Shown one piece after another: positions 58,422-64,000 of a stretch of 64,000 nucleotides of DNA. The position numbers and the translations under genes were made by a program. Below the pieces are notes generated by a model. That model saw only the letters and a list, made by a program, of their open reading frames with translations. It had not been told where the DNA came from and did not search any database. Within the stretch, counting starts at the first letter, position 1. Each line of letters begins with the position of its first letter. This stretch comes from Bradyrhizobium sp. 4 (GTDB lineage: Bacteria; Pseudomonadota; Alphaproteobacteria; Rhizobiales; Xanthobacteraceae): contig NZ_CP064686.1 of NCBI RefSeq assembly GCF_023100905.1, positions 6,882,001 to 6,946,000 on the forward strand, given 5' to 3'.

Positions 58422-58835
58422 TCAGGTCACACAGCGACCGGGCTGGAGCAGCTTTGCGACCTCGGTCAGGGAGCTGACCATCGGCTCGCAGGCGATGGTC
58501 GGCTTTTTGCGGCTCTGCTTCTGATCCGGGAGCAACACCGGCGGCTTGGCGTTACCGGTCTCGATCACCGCGGGGACCCGCAGCAGCACCGACGTGTCGG
58601 CGAGATCGTTCAGCCGCATCGACACGGTACGGGTTGGAACCTCCGCCTGCTTGATATCGGCCAACCGGTCGGCTTTGCTGGAGCGATTCACGTTGTGGCC
58701 CGGCTTGTCAGCGACTGCCTGCCAGCGGTCGGCCAGATCATGGCCGGAGGCCAGCTGCACGGCGCCCACCTGAACGGCGCCGAGCGTCGCGGCGAGCGCG
58801 ACGGCGCCTAAAAATACCTTTTGGATCTGTGACAT
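58422..58835 (-). CDS. Exported hypothetical protein
   Basis: A 137-residue protein of unknown function from ATG 58835. Signal peptide MSQIQKVFLGAVALAATLGA (cleavage near VQVGA). The mature chain is polar with SMRLNDLADTSVLLRVPAVI in the middle and two cysteines at IACEP and GRCVT near the end, which could form a disulfide. It lies upstream of htpG on the same strand with a gap of 122 bp. Similar small exported proteins occur in Bradyrhizobium. Confidence 0.68.
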   Translation of the reverse strand: MSQIQKVFLGAVALAATLGAVQVGAVQLASGHDLADRWQAVADKPGHNVNRSSKADRLADIKQAEVPTRTVSMRLNDLADTSVLLRVPAVIETGNAKPPVLLPDQKQSRKKPTIACEPMVSSLTEVAKLLQPGRCVT

Positions 58836-58939
58836 GGCTGTCGGTCCCTCGCCCCATGGCGATCGCGGGAACAACGCGAGGAGAGGACCGGGAGTTCTCA
58901 GTCGTTAAGATCACTTAACCGTGTGCAAAAAAGGCACGC

Positions 58940-59090
58940 CCTCGCGAAAAATTCCCACGAAAAATTTCGCAACCGCCTGGAACGACTTTCGCGGACGGGA
59001 GTCGTCTCAACAGCCGGCTATTCCCCCCTGCCCCATAAGCCGGCGACGTAGGGCGCGACTGTGGTGATGCCAGTCGCGCCTTACTTTTGT
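58940..59090 (+). ncRNA. Candidate small RNA with C-rich loop and terminator
   Basis: Four hairpins follow each other: GCGAAA/TTTCGC (58944-58949 with 58965-58970), ACGACT/AGTCGT (58982-58987 with 59000-59005), GCCGGCT/AGCCGGC (59013-59019 with 59038-59044) whose 18-base loop holds CCCCCC-TG-CCCC, and GGCGCGACTG/CAGTCGCGCC (59052-59061 with 59071-59080) followed by TTACTTTTG. The last is a rho-independent terminator on the plus strand, yet no plus-strand gene lies upstream. A C-rich anti-Shine-Dalgarno loop is typical of trans-acting small RNAs in alphaproteobacteria. The 5' end and promoter are not defined. Confidence 0.5.
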
Positions 59091-59097
59091 CTGGCGT

Positions 59098-59697
59098 TCA
59101 GTTCGCCTTCGCCGCGAGCCACTCCCGCCCCTCTCCATAGAGCTTCTCGACCTCAGGCCCCGTCAGGCCCGGCATGTCGCGCTTGACCTTGTAGCCGATC
59201 AGCTCCTGCATGTAGGCGAGGTGGCGGTAGCCTTCGGGCAGCGCGGCAAGGGCTTTCTGGTCGAGCTGAAGTGTCGCGGCGGGATCGACCGGGTCGATCC
59301 GGTCCTTCTCGTAGATCGGCTGGCGGCGGACGATGCCCCATTTTCCCTGCCGCTTCTCCAGGAAATCGTAGAAGCGCCCGGTGCAGACGACGTCGCAGGG
59401 CACGTCGTGCACCGGCGCGCGCTGCGAGATGGTCATCTTGGTCTGCGCGACGGCGCGCGCCCCCTCGAGATCGATACTGCAGCCGCCGAGGAAATGCAGG
59501 ATGCGCACGCCCTTGGCGAACCCCTCCTGGCTGACCCGCATGAAATCCCGCGCCGGCCCCTGAAACCAAGTGGCGGACATCCAGCCTTCTTCGTGCCAGA
59601 CCGTGGCAAAGCGCTCCCAATCGCCGGCGTCGCGCCACACCGCCCAGTTCTCGATGAGGTCGCGGATGGCGAGGCGGTCGAGGAGTTGCTGGTCCAT
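59098..59697 (-). CDS. SnoaL-like / NTF2-fold protein
   Basis: Cytoplasmic protein of 199 residues from ATG 59697. The first part (LLDRLAIRDLIENWAVWRDA, WERFATVWHEEGWM) is the helical start of SnoaL-like domains, and CDVVCTGRFYDFLEKRQGKW gives the following beta strands of the cone-shaped fold. Such proteins are isomerases, hydratases or dehydratases of small ligands. The C-terminal about 60 residues (LAYMQELIGYKVKRDMPGLT) form an added helical segment. Substrate unknown. It lies downstream of phyR on the same strand, with a 156-bp gap. Confidence 0.8.
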   Translation of the reverse strand: MDQQLLDRLAIRDLIENWAVWRDAGDWERFATVWHEEGWMSATWFQGPARDFMRVSQEGFAKGVRILHFLGGCSIDLEGARAVAQTKMTISQRAPVHDVPCDVVCTGRFYDFLEKRQGKWGIVRRQPIYEKDRIDPVDPAATLQLDQKALAALPEGYRHLAYMQELIGYKVKRDMPGLTGPEVEKLYGEGREWLAAKAN

Positions 59698-59853
59698 GAA
59701 CACGTCTCCGATGGCACCGCGGCTGCAACGCGGCCGCTGCAGGAGGTATGAGCGGCGAATTCGATGGCCGTCAAGCGTGGCAACCTGGTCAATAAAAATC
59801 CGGCGCACCTTGCGGCACGCCGGATCGAATTTCGTCGGGCGCTGGCGCCTTCG

Positions 59854-60660
59854 TTACGCCGCCGGTACCTTCGGCGCGCGGTTGCGGGAGTTGCGCTGGA
59901 AGAACAGCGCCTGGCTCGCCACCGCCGACACCATCGCCGGCTGGAACGGTTTCGAGATCAGGAACGCCGGCTCGGGGCGCTCTCCGGTAAGGAAGCGTTC
60001 CGGATACGCGGTGATGAACACCACCGGCACCTCGAAGGTGCGGAGCAGCTCGTTGACGGCGTCGAGGCCCGACGAGCCGTCGGCGAGCTGGATGTCGGCC
60101 AGGATCAAGCCGGGCCGCCTGTTCTTTGCCAAGGCGACCGCATCGGCGTGGGTACGGGCGACGCCGACGACATTGTGGCCGAGATTCTTCACCAGGCTTT
60201 CGAGGTCCATGGCGATGAAGGTCTCATCCTCGATGATCAGCACGTCGGTGGCGATCTCGGCGGCCATCTCACGGCCTGCGGCATCCGCGAGCCGGCGCGT
60301 CTCGCCGACGTCGGTGCCAAGAATGTAGCCGACCTCTTCCTCCGAAAATCCCTCGAGCGAGAGCAGCAGGAAGGCTTGCCGCGGCAACGGCGTGATGTTC
60401 GAGAGCCGCCGCTCCGGCGGCATCGGCAGGTTCGTCACCTCGGAATCGTCGTTGACGGAAACGGAATTCCAGATCTGGGTGAACAGCCGGAACAGGCCGG
60501 CGCGCGGCCCGTGGCTCTCGTCGAGCACCGACGGATCTCCCAGCATGGCTTCCAACATGGCTGCGACATAGGCGTCACCGGAGGACTGGCTGCCCGTCAG
60601 GGCGCGTGCGTACCGGCGCAACAACGGCAAGTGTTCAGCAACAAGCTGTGAACGGGACAT
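59854..60660 (-). CDS. phyR: General stress response regulator PhyR
   Basis: Response regulator of 268 residues that controls the general stress response by sequestering the anti-sigma factor NepR. The N-terminal half (about 1-115) is a sigma-factor-like domain (LPLLRRYARALTGSQSSGDA, LEGFSEEEVGYILGTDVGE), followed by a receiver domain (about 138-260) with acidic residues Glu144 and Asp145 (LIIEDE), the phosphate-accepting Asp189 (ILADIQLADG), the Thr in FITAYPE and Lys in ISKPFQP. ATG 60660 is preferred over a GTG 6 bp upstream. It is divergent from nepR-ecfG across a shared, EcfG-type promoter region. Confidence 0.96.
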   Translation of the reverse strand: MSRSQLVAEHLPLLRRYARALTGSQSSGDAYVAAMLEAMLGDPSVLDESHGPRAGLFRLFTQIWNSVSVNDDSEVTNLPMPPERRLSNITPLPRQAFLLLSLEGFSEEEVGYILGTDVGETRRLADAAGREMAAEIATDVLIIEDETFIAMDLESLVKNLGHNVVGVARTHADAVALAKNRRPGLILADIQLADGSSGLDAVNELLRTFEVPVVFITAYPERFLTGERPEPAFLISKPFQPAMVSAVASQALFFQRNSRNRAPKVPAA

Positions 60661-60739
60661 CCCCACTCCATATCATCATCGGGCCGACCTTGACGTGCAG
60701 GCGTTAGGCGGGGGGCCCGGGTTCCCCTGCTGGGCTGAT

Positions 60740-60764
60740 TACGCCTCAGCCTGAGAAAAGTTCC
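60740..60764 (-). promoter_or_regulatory. EcfG-type promoter candidate for phyR
   Basis: On the minus strand GGAAC (60764-60760) is followed after 16 bp by CGTA (60743-60740), close to the general stress sigma factor consensus GGAAC-N16/17-CGTT. The predicted start point lies about 75 bp upstream of the phyR ATG. Confidence 0.6.
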
Positions 60765-60774
60765 GCATGGGGGC

Positions 60775-60799
60775 GGAACTTTTTCTCGCAGCTCGCATT
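60775..60799 (+). promoter_or_regulatory. EcfG-type promoter candidate for nepR-ecfG
   Basis: GGAAC (60775-60779) is followed after 16 bp by CATT (60796-60799), three of four matches to CGTT. Its -35 is the mirror image of the phyR -35: GAGAAAAGTTCCGC and GCGGAACTTTTTCTC form an inverted repeat at 60753-60787. Confidence 0.55.
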
Positions 60800-60881
60800 G
60801 AGCCTATCCAGGGAACGGCTCCCGGTTGAGAGAACTTCTCGATTTTACAGTCACTTAACTCGGGGAAACGTGGAACAGGTC

Positions 60882-61112
60882 ATGAAAGATCTCAAGTCTC
60901 AAGCCAGCAAAAGCACGACCCCCGGCAAGGGAGGGCTCACTCCGGAGATACAGTCCCGGATCGGGCACCAGCTGCGCGCCATGTACGACGACGTGGTGCG
61001 GCAGGGGGTTCCGGACCGGTTCGCGGAACTGATCAAGAAACTTGATGCGCCGGGAGCGGCACCCCAAGTGGAAAATGGTGGCGGCTCTAACGACAACAAT
61101 GGGAGGGATTGA
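60882..61112 (+). CDS. nepR: Anti-sigma factor NepR
   Basis: Small protein of 76 residues that holds the sigma factor EcfG inactive until PhyR~P binds it. The conserved core IGHQLRAMYDDVV-RQGVPDRF is at residues about 27-48 with a second helix FAELIKKLD; the ends are disordered (Ser/Thr/Lys at the start, Gly/Asn at the end). ATG 60882 is used; GTG 60870 has a better ribosome-binding site (GGGGAAAC) and would add four residues. Its stop overlaps the ecfG start by one base (TGATG). Confidence 0.92.
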   Translation: MKDLKSQASKSTTPGKGGLTPEIQSRIGHQLRAMYDDVVRQGVPDRFAELIKKLDAPGAAPQVENGGGSNDNNGRD

Positions 61113-61660
61113 TGCCTCTCACGGACTCCCTGCGTAACGACATCCTGGCGGCCGTGCCCAGTCTGCGCGCGTTCGCCATCTCGCTCAGCGGCAATGCCGA
61201 CCGCGCCGACGATCTGGTCCAGGAGACGCTGTTGCGCGCGCTCGCCAACATCGATTCGTTCCAGCCCGGCTCCAATCTGCCGGCGTGGCTGTTCACGATC
61301 CTGCGCAACCTGTTCCGCTCCGACTATCGCAAGCGGCGGCGGGAAGTCGAGGACGCCGAAGGCAACTATGCCAAGACGCTGAAGACGCAGCCCTCGCAGA
61401 ACGCCCATCTCGAGTTCGAGGAATTCCGCACGGCGCTCGACAAGCTTCCGCAGGACCAGCGTGAAGCGCTGATCCTCGTCGGCGCCTCCGGCTTCTCCTA
61501 CGAGGATGCGGCTTCGATCTGCGGCTGCGCGGTGGGCACAATCAAGAGCCGCGTCAACCGTGCGCGCTCCAAGCTCGCGGCGTTGCTCTATGTCGACGGC
61601 GCCGAGGATTTCGGGCCCGACGAGACCATTCGCGCCGTCATCGGCGGCAGCGGCGGCTGA
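61112..61660 (+). CDS. ecfG: RNA polymerase sigma factor EcfG
   Basis: ECF sigma factor of 182 residues (ECF15 group) that runs the general stress response of alphaproteobacteria. Region 2 is in ADDLVQETLLRALANIDSF with WLFTILRNLFRSDYRKRRRE, and region 4 is ALILVGASGFSYEDAASICG followed by GTIKSRVNRARSKL. ATG 61112 has a GGGAGGG ribosome-binding site inside nepR and overlaps its stop, so the sigma and anti-sigma are translationally coupled. Confidence 0.96.
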   Translation: MPLTDSLRNDILAAVPSLRAFAISLSGNADRADDLVQETLLRALANIDSFQPGSNLPAWLFTILRNLFRSDYRKRRREVEDAEGNYAKTLKTQPSQNAHLEFEEFRTALDKLPQDQREALILVGASGFSYEDAASICGCAVGTIKSRVNRARSKLAALLYVDGAEDFGPDETIRAVIGGSGG

Positions 61661-61691
61661 CCGCCGGCGTCAATCGGACCGAGACCGCGAT

Positions 61692-61719
61692 GAAGGCGGC
61701 CGCTTCCGCGGCCGCCTTC
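61692..61719 (+). terminator. Hairpin after ecfG
   Basis: Perfect 12-bp stem GAAGGCGGCCGC (61692-61703) with GCGGCCGCCTTC (61708-61719) and a 4-base loop, 31 bp past the ecfG stop. The T-run is weak. It lies between convergent genes. Confidence 0.75.
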
Positions 61720-61764
61720 GGATGTCTTAAGCGTGAAACTTGATGCGTGCCTGCGTCGTCTCGA

Positions 61765-62463
61765 TCACTCGTCCACGAAGGTCACGGTCTCGGCCACGCT
61801 CGCACGCGACGTGCGGTAGCTGTTGACCTTGTGGGCGTGGTCCGCATAGCCGAACGAGATACCGCAGACGATGCGGCGGTCAGCAGGCAAATTGAAATGG
61901 CGGCGGATCAGGCCGGAGTGGCGCGCGAGCGCCGCCTGCGGAATCGTGCCGAGCCCGAGCGCCTGCGCGGCCAGCATGAAGTTCGAGACATAGGCGCCGC
62001 AATCGATCGCACCGTAGATACCGAGCGGCTCATCGGTATGGACGATGGCCACATGCGGCGCGCCGAAGAAATTGTAGTTCTCCAGCGCCTGCTTGGCATA
62101 GGCCATCTTGTCTCCGCGCGCGATGCCGAGCGTGTTGTAGAGCTGAAAACCGCTCTGGCGACGGCGATCGAGATAGGCGCCGAGATATTCGCGCGGCGGC
62201 GGGAAATCATAATCGTCCCCGAGACCGCCCGAAGCCTCCTTGTAGATCAGCTTGCGGAAACGCTCCTTGGCCTCGCCGCTGGCGATGACGACCTGCCAGG
62301 GCTGGCTGTTGCACCAGGACGCCGTGCGCTGCGCGGTTGTCAGCAAATGTTCGATCGTCGCGCGATCAACCTCCTTGGCCAGGAAGGCTCGTACCGAGTA
62401 GCGCTCGTTGAGTAGCTCTTCGAGTACGCCGATGCGGTCGTTTTGCTTTACTTGTGCGTCCAT
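61765..62463 (-). CDS. Nitroreductase family protein
   Basis: FMN-dependent oxidoreductase of 232 residues. The N-terminal ERYSVRAFLAKEVDRATIE with Arg for FMN phosphate, TASWCNSQPWQVVIASG (FMN contact loop) and GIYGAIDCGAYVSNFMLAAQ with LGLGTIPQ are family signatures. Members reduce nitroaromatics, quinones or enones with NAD(P)H; the natural substrate is unknown. It is convergent with ecfG and separated from the acyl-CoA dehydrogenase by a repeat. Confidence 0.9.
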   Translation of the reverse strand: MDAQVKQNDRIGVLEELLNERYSVRAFLAKEVDRATIEHLLTTAQRTASWCNSQPWQVVIASGEAKERFRKLIYKEASGGLGDDYDFPPPREYLGAYLDRRRQSGFQLYNTLGIARGDKMAYAKQALENYNFFGAPHVAIVHTDEPLGIYGAIDCGAYVSNFMLAAQALGLGTIPQAALARHSGLIRRHFNLPADRRIVCGISFGYADHAHKVNSYRTSRASVAETVTFVDE

Positions 62464-62485
62464 GGATCAACTCGCGCCTTCTCTT

Positions 62486-62581
62486 CGTAAGGTGGGCAAA
62501 GGCGCATAGCGCCGTGACCACCGACAGACTTACCTCGGCGCATCTGCGCATGGTGGGCACGCTTGGCTTTGCCCACCCTAC
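62486..62581. repeat. Intergenic repeat, GGTGGGCAAAGGCGC family
   Basis: AAGGTGGGCAAAGGCGCATA at the left is mirrored by GGCTTTGCCCACCCT at the right, with GGTGGGCAC and GTGACCACC inside. It forms a long inverted repeat in the gap between two minus-strand genes. Confidence 0.75.
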
Positions 62582-62602
62582 AAGATACAGCGAAAGACTA
62601 GA

Positions 62603-63847
62603 TCACCGTCCCTTGGTCGGGATCTTGTTGTACGGCACGTCCTTGTCGACGCGGATGTCGCCCGGCAGTCCCAGCACGCGCTCGGCGATGATGTTACGCA
62701 AAATCTCGTCAGTGCCGCCCGCGATGCGCATCGAGGGCGAGGACAGCAGCATCTGCTGAAACTGGCCCTGAACGGTTTCCTCGTCGCTGCCTGTGAGAAC
62801 GCCGGCCGCGCCCTGGAGGTCCATGGCATAGGTTGCGATGTCCTGCAGCATCATGCCGGACACGAGCTTGCCGATCGAATTCTCCGGCCCCGGCCGTTCA
62901 CCCTTGGACAGCGCCGAGATCGCCCGGTAGCTGGTGTATTTCAGCCCGCTCGACTTCACCGCCCAGCTCGCGAGTTTTGAGCGCACGGCGGGATCGTCGA
63001 TGGCGAGACCATCCTCCAGCATCAGATTGGAGCAGAACTCGAACATCTCGGGGACGCCGGTCGCAAGCCGCGAGCCGATCGACATCCGCTCGTTCATCAA
63101 CGTGGTCAGCGACACGCTCCAGCCCTCGCCGACGGCACCGAGGCGCTGGCTGTCGGGAATGACGACGTCGGTGAAATAGACCTCGTTGAACTCCTGCATG
63201 CCGTTGGCCTGCTTGATCGGACGCACCTCGACGCCGGGACTCTTCATGTCCAGGAAGAACATGGTGAGCCCCTTGTGCTTGGGCACATTGGGATCGGTGC
63301 GCGCGATCAAAAGACCGTAGTCGGAATAGTGCGCGCCAGAGGTCCATATCTTCTGGCCGTTGACGACCCAATTGTCGCCCTTCTTCTCCGCGCGCGTGCG
63401 CAAGCCCGCGACGTCGGAGCCCGCCGACGGCTCGGAGAACAGCTGGCACCAAATCTCCTCGCCCGCGGCCAGCTTCGGCAAATGGCGCCGCTTAGCGTCC
63501 TCGCTGCCAAAAGCCATCACGGTCGGGCCACACATGCCCTCGCCGATCTGGAACGGCTGCGTCAGCTTGCCATAGACGCCCTCCTCCTGCTGCCAGATCA
63601 CCCGCTCGATCGGCGTCGCACCCCGGCCGCCATATTCCTTGGGCCAATGCAGGCAGGCCCAGTTGCCTTCGGCCTTCTTCTTCTGCCAGGCCTTGCCGAC
63701 ATCGACGATGTCGTGGTTGGCGAGCCGGATGCGGCCGAGCGAGGATTTTGACAGCTCGGCCAAAAACTCCTTCGGCGCGTTGGCCTCGACCCATTTGCGC
63801 GCGGTCTCGCGGAATGCGGCTTCCCGCGGGGTGTCGTCGAAATTCAT
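62603..63847 (-). CDS. Acyl-CoA dehydrogenase family protein
   Basis: FAD-dependent dehydrogenase of 414 residues that introduces a 2,3-double bond in an acyl-CoA. N-terminal helix bundle (REAAFRETARKWVEANAPKE, CLHWPKEYGGRG), the beta domain with WCQLFSEPSAGSDVAGLRTR and WVVNGQKIWTSGAHYSDYGL, and the C-terminal helix domain with SMRIAGGTDEILRNIIAERV and LGLPGD. Family length is normal; the closest type is FadE-like, possibly for branched or steroid-type acyl-CoA. Substrate not certain. It is the last complete gene in the window. Confidence 0.92.
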   Translation of the reverse strand: MNFDDTPREAAFRETARKWVEANAPKEFLAELSKSSLGRIRLANHDIVDVGKAWQKKKAEGNWACLHWPKEYGGRGATPIERVIWQQEEGVYGKLTQPFQIGEGMCGPTVMAFGSEDAKRRHLPKLAAGEEIWCQLFSEPSAGSDVAGLRTRAEKKGDNWVVNGQKIWTSGAHYSDYGLLIARTDPNVPKHKGLTMFFLDMKSPGVEVRPIKQANGMQEFNEVYFTDVVIPDSQRLGAVGEGWSVSLTTLMNERMSIGSRLATGVPEMFEFCSNLMLEDGLAIDDPAVRSKLASWAVKSSGLKYTSYRAISALSKGERPGPENSIGKLVSGMMLQDIATYAMDLQGAAGVLTGSDEETVQGQFQQMLLSSPSMRIAGGTDEILRNIIAERVLGLPGDIRVDKDVPYNKIPTKGR

Positions 63848-63880
63848 GGCGGACCTCTTCGTTCTTGCTCTGTCTTAGTC

Positions 63881-63978
63881 CCTCATGGTGAGGAGGCGCG
63901 CAGCGCCGTCTCGAACCATGTGGCCTCAGTCGGGCCTGCATCCTTCGAGACGCCGCGTTCCGCGGCTCCTCAGGATGA
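63881..63978. repeat. Intergenic repeat, CCTCATGGTGAGGAGG family
   Basis: CCTCATGGTGAGGAGGCGCG at the left is mirrored by CGGCTCCTCAGGATGAGG at the right, with CCGTCTCGAA and TTCGAGACG as an inner pair. It lies upstream of the acyl-CoA dehydrogenase start, at the end of the window. Confidence 0.8.
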
Positions 63979-64000
63979 GGATCATCAGTCTCTTCCTTTC

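Noticed and set aside
58867..58915. GGAAC near 58869 as another EcfG promoter
   Set aside because: The next CGTT is about 30 bp away, far outside the 16-18 bp spacing.
1..64000. CRISPR arrays, insertion sequences, prophage or integrated element
   Set aside because: No regularly spaced direct repeats, transposase, integrase or tRNA-adjacent attachment site was found; the repeats seen are short intergenic palindromes.

Overview
The window reads as chromosomal DNA of a slow-growing rhizobium, most probably Bradyrhizobium or a very close relative. The evidence is a uniformly GC-rich sequence, several families of palindromic intergenic repeats that recur between genes, a divergent phyR / nepR-ecfG general-stress locus, a small heat-shock gene with a ROSE-like leader, a polyamine pair (class III ornithine decarboxylase plus homospermidine synthase), DUF3551 proteins and many LysR, TctC and SDR-type genes. 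There is no phage, insertion sequence, CRISPR array, rRNA or tRNA. The region looks like ordinary core and flexible chromosome with several small accessory systems.

Layout. 0-6.3 kb: histidinol-phosphatase-type phosphatase, a TctC/Bug solute receptor, a divergent LysR / TauE-SafE pair with an inverted-repeat operator candidate, a LysE exporter and a class III adenylate cyclase with TolB-like and TPR regions. 6.4-13 kb: a large membrane-anchored di-heme cytochrome of RoxA/cytochrome c peroxidase type with an unusual N-terminal domain, two alpha/beta hydrolases, a small heat-shock protein and an exported Pro/Ala-rich protein. 13.5-23 kb: glutamate synthase gltB-gltD, an outer-membrane beta-barrel protein and the arabinose-5-phosphate isomerase kpsF. 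23-33 kb: a CMD-family / HxlR divergent pair around a periodic operator, qmcA-nfeD, a solute-binding protein, hemH, MAPEG, a NicO exporter with its DUF1007 partner, and an M3 oligopeptidase.

33-37.4 kb is a polyamine module: a long structured leader, ornithine decarboxylase, a GNAT, RidA and homospermidine synthase. 37.5-44.7 kb carries MgtC and a Zur-type zinc operon: a palindrome of Zur-box form sits at the start of a run of six co-directional genes (small His-rich membrane protein, ZnuC, ZnuB, ZnuA without a His-rich loop, COG0523 GTPase, WD40 protein). A two-gene half-permease pair lies just upstream. 44.9-50 kb: iron-type superoxide dismutase, GNAT, MATE exporter, DUF2147, DUF3095 and a ribbon-helix-helix-like protein. 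50.4-54.7 kb is a carrier-protein cluster (SDR, AMP-ligase and ACP overlapping head to tail, plus an acyl-CoA synthetase) whose product is not known. 55-64 kb: SGNH hydrolase, two tandem DUF3551 genes, htpG, a candidate small RNA, the PhyR-NepR-EcfG stress switch with paired EcfG-like promoters, a nitroreductase and an acyl-CoA dehydrogenase.

The items most worth following up are the zinc operon, the 11-bp-period HxlR operator, the odc leader, the C-rich three-hairpin candidate small RNA, the domain fusion in the di-heme cytochrome and the ACP cluster.
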